Source: an uncultured Spirochaetaceae bacterium
GTDB taxonomy: Bacteria > Spirochaetota > Spirochaetia > Treponematales > Treponemataceae
Reading direction: 5' to 3'
DNA length: 15,511 nucleotides
NCBI GenBank assembly: GCA_902772605.1
Contig: CACYBG010000139.1
Coordinates: forward strand, 1-15,511
In this document: in pieces, positions 1 through 7,395 of the stretch
How positions within the stretch are numbered: the stretch's first letter is position 1
How the letters are laid out: each line of letters begins with the position of its first letter
Translations under genes and position numbers: made by a program
The notes under the pieces: model-generated
Database searches by the model: none
What the model was told of the DNA's origin: nothing
The model's input: only the letters and a program-made list of their open reading frames with translations

Positions 1-2300
1 GACAGAATTTCACCGTAGGAGCGGTACAGTTCCAGCATTACCAGAGTTTTTGCCTCGATTTCGGACATAAGGGCGGAAATTTTTTCACGGGACTCCAGAA
101 TCTGCCTTCCAAGGGCTTCCAGAAATTCAGCCTGTTTCGAAAGATTTTTCGCCCCTATGATTCTTGCAGAACTTTTAAGTGCATGAACCTGAATCGTATA
201 GTTCTTCACGTCGTTTTTTTTCAGAAGCGACTCTATCAAATCAGCATTTCTGTCGATTGAAGACGAAAATGTTTTTACAGTCCTAATCCAGTTTTCAAAT
301 CCGCCCGTATTTTCCAAGCCTGATTTCAAGTCCACCCGTTCAGCATCCAGAGTCGGAAAATCATCAGGAATCTCGCATTTTTCTTCTGTCGATTCGGAAA
401 CTTTTTCAAGCAGCGACGGATCTAGCCATTTTCCAAGGCAACGGGCAAAATCTGTACCCTGAACCGGCTTCGGTAAAAAACCGTCAAAACCGTTTGAAAG
501 GAACATTTCTTCCACACCGTTGACTGCATTTGCACTCATTGCGATAATCGTATTCTGATTTTTGACTTTTTCTGACGCGCGGATTTTTCTTGCAGTCTCC
601 ATACCGTCCATTTCCGGCATCTGATGATCCATGAAAATAATGTCGTACTGATTTTTTTCGAGCAGTTCCAGAGCCTTGAATCCGCTTGTACAAAGTTCGG
701 GTGAAATACCGTATTTTTTCAAAAGACCTTCCGCCACCTGCAGATTCACGTCGTTGTCATCAACCACAAGGATTTTTGCACGGGGAGCCGCAAACTGTAC
801 AGCCTCCAATTTTTCGGTAAACAGGAATGCAAGTTCGGGACTGTTCAAGAGTGAAATCGGAATGTTTTTGAGACTCGAATCGCTTTCATTTTCCAGGGCA
901 CGGTCAAACACAAGTCCATATCGTTCCCCGCAGGATTTTTCTCCCAGAACCTTTTGCGGAAGGTTTATGTAAAAGCATGAGCCCTTTCCGTATTCAGACT
1001 CCACGCCGATTGAACCGTCCATCAGCGAAACAAGATTTTTTGATATGGAAAGTCCAAGTCCGGTTCCACCTTTCGTTCGGTTCATGCCCATATCGACCTG
1101 TTGGAAGGCGTTGAAAAGCAGTCCCAAATCCTCTTTCTTGATTCCAAGTCCCGTATCAATCACGGAAATTCTGAGTCCTTCCCTACCCTCGTATCCGTTC
1201 AGGCTTTCCACACGAATTGCAATGTATCCCCGGTCCGTAAATTTCGTTGCATTTCCCGCCAGGTTGATTAAAATCTGCCGTATTCGGACATCATCGCCGT
1301 AATAAAAGCAGGGGATGTTCGGATCGATTTCAAGCCTAAGCTCCACGTTTTTTTCACGAACACGGACGTTGACCACATTCAATATGTCGTTCATCAGCCT
1401 GAACATGTCATAGTTGACGGGAACAATCTCCATTTTGCCGGACTCAATCTTTGAAAAATCCAGGATGTCGTTGATTATGGAAACAAGGCTCATTCCAGAA
1501 TTTCTGATTTGGCGGATCGTGTTTTTCTGAGCTTCGGTCAGGTCGAAATCAAGGGCAAGCTCGCTCATTCCGACGATTGCGTTCATCGGCGTGCGGATCT
1601 CGTGACTCATGTTCGCAAGGAAAAGGGATTTCAGTTCGTTCTGTTTTTCCGCTTCTGCCTGCATTTTTTTTATCATCCGTGTCGCCCGAAATTCCTTCAG
1701 TTTCTGTCGTCCCCTCAAAAACGATGCGGTGGACATTATCAGGATGATGAAATACGGGTATGCGGGATAATTGTTCAGAATCTCCACGCCCATGTATTTT
1801 TGGAGGATTCTGTGAACCACATATTCATACATGATGAACTCGAATATGGCGATGTTGAATACGATTTTGGGGTTCACGAAAAGTATGCAAGAAAAGACCA
1901 TGAGGCATCCGTAGAACATTGACAAATCTTCCGTCTTGTATGCATAGGACCCAATCATGCACGTAGAGACTCCGTAAAACATAATCACCACGCAATAAAG
2001 GCACAGCGTTATGTAAAAAAGATGAAAGCGTTTTTCCGGATTTTTTTTATAGAAGACAGTTATCAGGACTATGGTCAGAGAAAAAACAAAGACGCTGAAA
2101 TTCAATGCCAGACAGAATCCCAGAATCGGCTTGTAACGTTCCAGCGGATGTATGAGGGTCACCAAAAAAAGTCCAAGATTGAAAACGCCCAGCAGATTCG
2201 CATAGATGAAAACGCGGGTGGAATCAACCCTGGCGCAGTCCTGGATGAATTCCTTTTTTTCCTGTTCATCGGTGAATTTCAGCGAAAAGGGATTTTTCAA
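1..2300 (-). CDS. Membrane-bound hybrid histidine kinase (HisKA-HATPase-REC-Hpt), 3' end cut by the window edge
   Basis: This is a multistep phosphorelay sensor kinase; 766 residues are visible and the C-terminus lies outside the window. Residues about 30-195 are hydrophobic, with roughly five or six membrane segments and no recognisable sensor domain. A short coiled linker (196-225) leads to a HisKA domain with phospho-acceptor H233 in SHEIRTP. The HATPase domain has N-box N350, G1 box DTGLGI (382-387) and G2 box GGTGLGL (411-417). A receiver domain follows with acidic pair D514/D515, phospho-acceptor D558 (FMDHQMP), S589 and K611. An Hpt domain has H706 in HALKSSA. I chose TTG at 2300 because AAGGA lies 7-8 nt upstream and the frame opens there; no in-frame ATG fits. 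It overlaps the stop of the preceding regulator gene by 4 nt, so the two are probably translationally coupled. The signal it senses is unknown. Confidence 0.93.
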   Translation of the reverse strand, partial: MKNPFSLKFTDEQEKKEFIQDCARVDSTRVFIYANLLGVFNLGLFLVTLIHPLERYKPILGFCLALNFSVFVFSLTIVLITVFYKKNPEKRFHLFYITLCLYCVVIMFYGVSTCMIGSYAYKTEDLSMFYGCLMVFSCILFVNPKIVFNIAIFEFIMYEYVVHRILQKYMGVEILNNYPAYPYFIILIMSTASFLRGRQKLKEFRATRMIKKMQAEAEKQNELKSLFLANMSHEIRTPMNAIVGMSELALDFDLTEAQKNTIRQIRNSGMSLVSIINDILDFSKIESGKMEIVPVNYDMFRLMNDILNVVNVRVREKNVELRLEIDPNIPCFYYGDDVRIRQILINLAGNATKFTDRGYIAIRVESLNGYEGREGLRISVIDTGLGIKKEDLGLLFNAFQQVDMGMNRTKGGTGLGLSISKNLVSLMDGSIGVESEYGKGSCFYINLPQKVLGEKSCGERYGLVFDRALENESDSSLKNIPISLLNSPELAFLFTEKLEAVQFAAPRAKILVVDDNDVNLQVAEGLLKKYGISPELCTSGFKALELLEKNQYDIIFMDHQMPEMDGMETARKIRASEKVKNQNTIIAMSANAVNGVEEMFLSNGFDGFLPKPVQGTDFARCLGKWLDPSLLEKVSESTEEKCEIPDDFPTLDAERVDLKSGLENTGGFENWIRTVKTFSSSIDRNADLIESLLKKNDVKNYTIQVHALKSSARIIGAKNLSKQAEFLEALGRQILESREKISALMSEIEAKTLVMLELYRSYGEIL

Positions 2301-3133
2301 TAGTCTGTCCTTGGAGTGTTGTATTTTTTGTTGTTGTCGATTCTTTCGAGCACATCCTTGATTTTGGATTTTATGATTTCCTCTTTCTCGGATTTAAGCA
2401 CATATCCAGCCGGCTTTTTTTTCAATGCTTCGGTAACACAGCCTGCATCGGAAATGCCCGTCAAAAAAATCACCGGTATGTCTTTCAGGTTCTCTTCCGA
2501 AAGTATGGCATCAAAAGTCTGGACTCCGTTCATGACAGGCATCTCGTAGTCAAGAAGAATAAGGTCGGGAGTTTCCTTGCCCAAAAATTCAAGTGCCTGA
2601 GTGCCGCTTTTCACAACAGACGTTACATAGTCATCCTTGAGTATGTATGCAAATGTGCGGAGTGAAACGGGGTCGTCATCAACAATCAGAATGTGCCTGC
2701 GGGGATCCACGGTTTCCTCTTTCTTCTTTTCGTCCTCAGATTTGATTTCGACTCCACGGATTTTTGCAAGTTCCTCGTTTACAACCTGTATGAAATCATT
2801 GATTGTGACCGGAAGCTGGAGATATTTTACGATGTTTGCATCAACACGCTCGTAGTATTTGTGAAGCTCTTCGTGTGAACCGCAAAGCAAAAAGGCAGTC
2901 TGATGGTCGTGGTTCAAAATCTGGAGGAATCCTTTTTTTGATTCGGAACTCAGCTCGTGCAGATAGGCGACAATCAGCTCAATCTCTCCCGCCTCGATTT
3001 TGGCAGTCACTTCATCAACTTTATCGTAGCTTGAAAACTCCGTATCAAATGCGTCCTGAATCAACTTTCCATTGAGTTTCTGTTCAGCCGTGCTGTTGAA
3101 ATTCGGTTCCAAAAGAAAAAGAACTTTTCCCAT
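2297..3133 (-). CDS. Response-regulator-like protein: degenerate N-terminal receiver plus intact C-terminal receiver, no output domain
   Basis: The protein has 278 residues. The C-terminal half (about 146-265) is a complete receiver domain: acidic pocket D152/D153, phospho-acceptor D195 in LLDYEMP, T225 in FLTG and K247. The N-terminal part (1-125) has the alternating hydrophobic strand and helix pattern of a receiver fold (VLFLLEP, ELIVAYL, TAFLLCG, IVKYLQLP) but lacks the acidic pocket and the phospho-acceptor Asp, so it looks like a pseudo-receiver. A charged K/E-rich linker (131-141) joins the halves. No DNA-binding or enzymatic output domain is present, so it probably acts by protein contact, either as a shuttle in a phosphorelay or as a partner of the downstream kinase. 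GGAGG lies 6 nt before the ATG. It is first in a two-gene unit with the hybrid kinase. The pseudo-receiver call is an inference from the strand pattern. Confidence 0.88.
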   Translation of the reverse strand: MGKVLFLLEPNFNSTAEQKLNGKLIQDAFDTEFSSYDKVDEVTAKIEAGEIELIVAYLHELSSESKKGFLQILNHDHQTAFLLCGSHEELHKYYERVDANIVKYLQLPVTINDFIQVVNEELAKIRGVEIKSEDEKKKEETVDPRRHILIVDDDPVSLRTFAYILKDDYVTSVVKSGTQALEFLGKETPDLILLDYEMPVMNGVQTFDAILSEENLKDIPVIFLTGISDAGCVTEALKKKPAGYVLKSEKEEIIKSKIKDVLERIDNNKKYNTPRTDY

Positions 3134-3148
3134 TTCAATCCTCCATCA

Positions 3149-3186
3149 TTAGGATATTCCTAAAAACTGAAGTTTCTTAAAACTTC
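3149..3186 (-). promoter_or_regulatory. Two inverted repeats in the leader of the response-regulator gene
   Basis: TTAGGA-TAT-TCCTAA occupies 3149-3163 (6-bp perfect arms). GAAGTTT-CTTA-AAACTTC occupies 3169-3186 (7-bp perfect arms). Both lie between the putative -10 element and the ribosome binding site of the 3133-to-2297 gene, so they could be operators or mRNA hairpins. Neither is followed by a T-tract on the minus strand. No regulator can be named from the sequence. Confidence 0.4.
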
Positions 3187-3192
3187 TATTAA

Positions 3193-3198
3193 ATTATA
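3193..3198 (-). promoter_or_regulatory. Putative -10 element for the regulator-kinase pair
   Basis: On the minus strand this reads TATAAT, a perfect sigma70 -10 hexamer, 60 nt before the regulator start codon. No good -35 hexamer lies at 16-18 bp. The 166-bp gap after mnmE otherwise holds only two short hairpins (3241-3257 and 3284-3297). Neither has a T-tract right behind it on the minus strand, so some readthrough from mnmE is possible. Confidence 0.35.
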
Positions 3199-3299
3199 AC
3201 ATTGGATTGAAAAAAAATAAAGTTTTGATTTTATTTGTGGCAGTGGGTTCCGCACTGAATTATTTCAACATATTTTTTTCTTTGGATTCCACAATCCTT

Positions 3300-4748
3300 T
3301 TATTTGCCCACGCAGAAATTGCTGAAAATGTTTTCGAGTATATCGTCGGGCGTTACTTCTCCGGTTACTTCGCCAAGGGAATCAAGGCTGTCCTCCAAAT
3401 CCTGGACGACTGCATCCAAGGCATAACCTTCGTCAGCGGCAATCAACGAATGATTTACGCGTTCCAGTGCTTCCTCAACCGATTTTTTCTGCCGTTCCGA
3501 ACCCAAGCCCGAAACAGAATCCTGCGAACCGATTTTTTCCATCAGGACTTTTTTGACGGTCTGAGACAGTTTTCCCATTCCGCTCCCGGTTTTTGAAGAA
3601 AGTTCAACGCATTCCCGGAACAGATTTTTCTGTGCACAATCGGAAAGGGACAGGGAATTTTCACGGTCCGTCTTGGTCCAAACAAGTATTGCAGGGATTT
3701 TCTGCTCTGAAATGAAATTTGAGTCATCGGAATCAAATCCACGGGTCGAATCAACCAGATAAAGAATCAAATCGGCTTCTTCGCTCAAATCTTTCGTACG
3801 CTGGACTCCGGCAGCTTCAATTCTGTCACCGGTTTCCCTTAATCCGGCCGTATCAAAAAGACGTGCAGGAATTCCGTCAAAACCGGCCCATGCTTCAAGA
3901 TAGTCGCGAGTGGTTCCTTCAACATCACTGACGATTGCCCTTTCCTCTTTCAAAAGAGCATTGAACAGCGACGATTTCCCGGCATTTGTTTTTCCGCAGA
4001 GCACTACCCTAGCCCCATCCTGATAAAGTCGCTCGCTCTTCCATGATTCAGCCAGTGATTTCAATCGTCTGCCCGCTTCAACAAGTTTCCGGGAATCAAA
4101 GGAATTGGAAATGGTTTCTTCATCTTCAGGATATTCGACCGCAACTTCAATCGCAGCAATGGTTTCGACAATCAGCTTTTTGACCGATGAAATTTCCTCA
4201 ACTATGCTTCCGGACAATCTGCCGGCTGCACGACCACGGGACGCATCGGTTTTACTTTCGATTATCTCCCTGACCGCTTCTGCCTTGGTCAAATCGGACT
4301 TTCCGTTGATGTAGCTTCGGAACGTATATTCACCGCGCTCAGCCTGTCTGAATCCGTTTTTCAAGAGCAGGTTCAGGATTGCACTTACCACGGCAACACC
4401 GCCATGACAGTAAATCTCAACCATATCTTCACCGGTGAATGATTTTGGAGCACGATAGACACCGAGCATCACTTCATCGATTTTTTTTCGCGGGATTTTT
4501 TTTTCGGGATTGATTTCAGAAATTTGAAGGTCGGACGCAGAATCGGATTCACTTTCCGGCTCCACAATCCAACCGTAGACCAAAGTATTGCCCTGAGCGG
4601 ACAAAAGGGACTTTGGCCTGGAAAATATTTTGGCGACTAAATCAATGCAATTTTTACCGCTTGTCCTGACGATACCTATCGCACCCGGAGAAAGGGGTGT
4701 TGCAATTGCAGCGATAGGTTCATCAGCGGTATAGCCCAGATTCGTCAT
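3300..4748 (-). CDS. mnmE: tRNA uridine-5-carboxymethylaminomethyl(34) modification GTPase MnmE (TrmE)
   Basis: MnmE works with MnmG to modify the wobble uridine of certain tRNAs, in the cytoplasm. The 482-residue protein is slightly longer than the roughly 455 usual in the family because of an acidic, lysine-rich insert at about 65-90. The N-terminal folate-binding region contains the family segment AERGEYTFRS followed by NGKSDL (136-153). The embedded G domain has P-loop GKTNAGKS (252-259), G2 EGTTRD (277-282) and G3 DTAGL (299-303). Its G4 motif reads TKTD (358-361) where NKxD is usual. The protein ends in the family hallmark CVGK, with the conserved Cys at 479. The ATG follows directly on the TAA of the upstream secreted-protein gene (TAA at 4751-4749, ATG at 4748), so the two genes are almost certainly cotranscribed and translationally coupled. 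Confidence 0.97.
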   Translation of the reverse strand: MTNLGYTADEPIAAIATPLSPGAIGIVRTSGKNCIDLVAKIFSRPKSLLSAQGNTLVYGWIVEPESESDSASDLQISEINPEKKIPRKKIDEVMLGVYRAPKSFTGEDMVEIYCHGGVAVVSAILNLLLKNGFRQAERGEYTFRSYINGKSDLTKAEAVREIIESKTDASRGRAAGRLSGSIVEEISSVKKLIVETIAAIEVAVEYPEDEETISNSFDSRKLVEAGRRLKSLAESWKSERLYQDGARVVLCGKTNAGKSSLFNALLKEERAIVSDVEGTTRDYLEAWAGFDGIPARLFDTAGLRETGDRIEAAGVQRTKDLSEEADLILYLVDSTRGFDSDDSNFISEQKIPAILVWTKTDRENSLSLSDCAQKNLFRECVELSSKTGSGMGKLSQTVKKVLMEKIGSQDSVSGLGSERQKKSVEEALERVNHSLIAADEGYALDAVVQDLEDSLDSLGEVTGEVTPDDILENIFSNFCVGK

Positions 4749-7157
4749 TTAGTTTCCGGAAGAAACCAGAGCATCCTTAAAAGACGTTTTTGCAGATGCA
4801 TCAGGCTTTTTACTTGAGGCTTCCTCCTCGTTCGGATAGAGGACTGAATCCCAAATGCTTATCTTGTCGGCAAATTCTTCGGTCGGGTCTTTCGGATTTG
4901 AAAGTCCACGCAGAGCCTTGTTCTGTTCACGCAGGTTTTCGGGTGATGAGAATGCCGGCAAAATCTGCTGCAGTCCCGCCTCATCCGCATACCACGGAGA
5001 TTTTGTCTTCGGATCCGGATCAGGACTAAGGTCGGCATAATTTCCTGCGTTGTTCCAGTACATGTAGCCGTTGTCGGTTGCATCCCTTACACCGAATATT
5101 TCGCGCTTTACATAATTCTTATCATAATACTTTACGTCGTAGCGGACACCCATGTAGAACGACTGAACCCATGGACGAACGACAATTCTGTTTCGGCCGA
5201 TAACCTGGTTTCTGTATGTTCCATAGAAATAGATTCTGTATGGACGCTCGACTACAGGACTTGATTCAAGGAAGTTCTGCTCGAAGTGTGAAGGATAGAA
5301 CATCGGACAGATTACATCGGCATACTGGGAAAGCATTTCTACATCCTGTCCAGTCCTTACGCCACTTCTGTACCAACCGTTTGCACCGTAAATGTCGATT
5401 CCAATCGGTCCCTTTACGTTTTTGCGTGCATAGGCAAGGAACGACATCAATGCGCTTTCCTTGTCCATTCCGGTATCCTTCCATCTGTATGATGCACTTC
5501 CCATGTTGAGTCCGTCAGTCGGGAAGCGGATGTAGTCGAACTGTATTTCATCGAATCCGCGTGCAATCAGTTCGTTTGCAACGGCAACATTGTATTCCCA
5601 GACCTCTTCACAATACGGATCAACCCAGTTTTCACCGTAGTAAGAAACGGTTCCATCCTTATTGTAGGATTTTACGCCGACCCAAGGTCTCTTCGTTGAA
5701 TAGTTCCAGACTGCATATTTTCCGCCTGCATAATCTGCAAGGTTTTTGTCCTTGAATACGACGACACGGGCGATAAGATAGATTCCATCTTCCTTGAAAG
5801 TCTTTACGAATTTCTCAACGTCGATTCCGTAAGCCGATGCATATCCCTTCTGTTTGAGGAGTTCTGATTCAGGCTTGAACTTGAGGACTCCCTCATCATT
5901 TTTCATTTCGACGACAAGGGCATTGAGGTTGTTATCCTTCAGAATCTTGCGGTACTTGGCATATCCCGTTTCACCAAGGGCTTTGCTGAACGAGTTGGTT
6001 GAAGTATAGACAGCCTTTTTGTTTGCAATCACTTCGTCATATGGAGATGTCGTCTTGTCCGGGGTCAAAAGCCAAAGTTCACTCAACTGAAGCGGCTGCG
6101 GCAAATCCGTAGTCTTTGTCGGGACGAATGCTGCGTTCACAAGGCCTGGTGCAGTGAAAAGCTGTTTTTTCCAAGAGTTGTAACGCTCCGGAAGTTTTAC
6201 GAATGAAGAACCGTCAAGCTTTATGCCCTTGATTTCTCCCATCGTTGCGTAATAGAGGGTGTCGTTTACCTGACAGAATCCATCGTTTGTCTCTACGGCT
6301 GATTTTCCGGAATAAATCGTGTCGGCCTTTTTGTTTTGCCAGTCAAGGCGATAGATTTTCGGAAGATAGGTCTGTGAACAGTAGATGTCCACATAAAGGG
6401 TTCCATTGTCTTCGCAGAGAACCGGAATGATGTCACCGATTTCATCAACCTGTGACAGGCTCGGCATGATTGTAAATCCCTTTGAAAGGCTCTTCCACGT
6501 CGGTTTTGCAGAATCGGCATAGCAGTATGCAAATCCGGAAATCGAATGGGACATGAATGCTACCAGGGATGAACCAGAAATTTCTCCGGTAGATGAGTAG
6601 GTCGGCATGTGTGCAACCGCTACTGTCTTGATTCCGACCGTATTGCTGACAGAACCCAGGCTTCTCCATGATTTACCGCCGTCAGTCGTAATATAGACTC
6701 CATCCTTTGTTGCGGTAATCAATGTATTCTGGTCCATCGGATCAACGCCAAGTCCCTTCAAAAGAGGAACCTGCTTGACCATCTTCTTCTGTCCATTGTC
6801 GTATTCTTTGAGCGTAAGTTGAGGAAGTCCGTTGTTGCATTCGGTGAAAGTCCTCAAATCATAGGAAGAAAAAACACCCTTGCTGGTCAGGAAATACCAT
6901 TTTACGCTTGGATTTCCAGCACCGTTAGGAGGGGTCGTCCGCATAATCTTTAAAACCTTACCGCCACCCCACAGCTCCGTGTAAGATCCATTCTTAATCT
7001 GAAAGAGTCCAGCATCCGTTCCAACCAGAAATGGGCTGGAAGAATCATCAGAAGCTTTTTCCGGCGGATTGTCAGGCAGCCTGTACAGGGGCTTGGTCTG
7101 AGCAAATGCAAAAAAAACGGCCAATAAAAGATACAAACTTATACAAATTTTACGCAT
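4749..7157 (-). CDS. Secreted protein with propeller-like N-terminal region and DUF4015-type putative glycoside hydrolase domain
   Basis: The 802-residue protein begins with a signal peptide (MRKICISLYLLLAVFFAFAQ) with a plausible signal peptidase I site after AFA; there is no lipobox. Residues about 40-370 look like a beta-propeller: TTDGGKSW (157-164) is a clear Asp-box/BNR motif, but other copies are weak. Residues about 378-710 match what I know of the DUF4015 putative glycoside hydrolase family: KAVYTSTN at the start of the domain, LNALVVEMK, YLIARVVVFKD, WVDPYCEEVW, GFDEIQFDYIRFPTDG (534-549), IGIDIYG and ADVICPMFYPSHF. Acidic residues D536, E537 and D541 in the central motif are catalytic candidates. 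A charged low-complexity tail follows 770. The substrate is unknown; a cell-envelope or gut polysaccharide role is only an inference. The Shine-Dalgarno match is weak (AGAGG, 13 nt upstream). The gene is directly coupled to mnmE without an obvious functional link. Confidence 0.85.
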   Translation of the reverse strand: MRKICISLYLLLAVFFAFAQTKPLYRLPDNPPEKASDDSSSPFLVGTDAGLFQIKNGSYTELWGGGKVLKIMRTTPPNGAGNPSVKWYFLTSKGVFSSYDLRTFTECNNGLPQLTLKEYDNGQKKMVKQVPLLKGLGVDPMDQNTLITATKDGVYITTDGGKSWRSLGSVSNTVGIKTVAVAHMPTYSSTGEISGSSLVAFMSHSISGFAYCYADSAKPTWKSLSKGFTIMPSLSQVDEIGDIIPVLCEDNGTLYVDIYCSQTYLPKIYRLDWQNKKADTIYSGKSAVETNDGFCQVNDTLYYATMGEIKGIKLDGSSFVKLPERYNSWKKQLFTAPGLVNAAFVPTKTTDLPQPLQLSELWLLTPDKTTSPYDEVIANKKAVYTSTNSFSKALGETGYAKYRKILKDNNLNALVVEMKNDEGVLKFKPESELLKQKGYASAYGIDVEKFVKTFKEDGIYLIARVVVFKDKNLADYAGGKYAVWNYSTKRPWVGVKSYNKDGTVSYYGENWVDPYCEEVWEYNVAVANELIARGFDEIQFDYIRFPTDGLNMGSASYRWKDTGMDKESALMSFLAYARKNVKGPIGIDIYGANGWYRSGVRTGQDVEMLSQYADVICPMFYPSHFEQNFLESSPVVERPYRIYFYGTYRNQVIGRNRIVVRPWVQSFYMGVRYDVKYYDKNYVKREIFGVRDATDNGYMYWNNAGNYADLSPDPDPKTKSPWYADEAGLQQILPAFSSPENLREQNKALRGLSNPKDPTEEFADKISIWDSVLYPNEEEASSKKPDASAKTSFKDALVSSGN

Positions 7158-7233
7158 ACTAGTTTATCGGCCTCTAAAAACCAGAGTTAAGACAAATTCT
7201 AATGGCTGTCCCCTCATCAGTCATCAGGCCGGA

Positions 7234-7260
7234 CTTATACAGTACTGAAATTTCCGGCAA
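7234..7260 (-). promoter_or_regulatory. Weak candidate promoter for the secreted protein-mnmE operon
   Basis: On the minus strand, TATAAG (7239-7234) is preceded by TTGCCG (7260-7255) at a short 15-bp spacing; an alternative TTGATT (7267-7262) sits at 22 bp. It would give a leader of about 75 nt. Together with the mgl terminator this accounts for most of the 238-bp gap between 7158 and 7395, in which I see no gene. Confidence 0.3.
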
Positions 7261-7304
7261 CAATCAACCTTTTGACGGCAAAATCGACGTAAAAAACGCA
7301 GGAC

Positions 7305-7358
7305 AAAAAAAAATGCACCGCCTGAACATGAACAATTGAGTCCAAATTCAGGGGTGCA
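7305..7358 (-). terminator. Rho-independent terminator of the mgl operon
   Basis: On the minus strand the arms TGCACCCCTGAA (7358-7347) and TTCAGGCGGTGCA (7326-7314) pair over 12 bp with a single bulged base and a 20-nt loop. Nine T residues (7313-7305) follow at once. It starts 38 nt after the mglC stop codon, a textbook position for the end of the mglBAC transcript. Confidence 0.92.
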
Positions 7359-7395
7359 CCTCGCGATTAACAGATACTGCAGATTCTAAAGTTGA

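Noticed and set aside
1509..2303. Plus-strand frames of 93 and 137 codons opposite the kinase
   Set aside because: The minus strand encodes a continuous kinase with all expected motifs; the plus-strand frames have no recognisable domains.
3241..3257. Terminator for mnmE
   Set aside because: CAGTG and CACTG form only a 5-bp stem and no T-tract follows directly on the minus strand.
7180..7240. Hammerhead-like CTGATGA sequence in the leader of the secreted protein gene
   Set aside because: The flanking stems and the GAAA segment needed for a hammerhead core cannot be built here.
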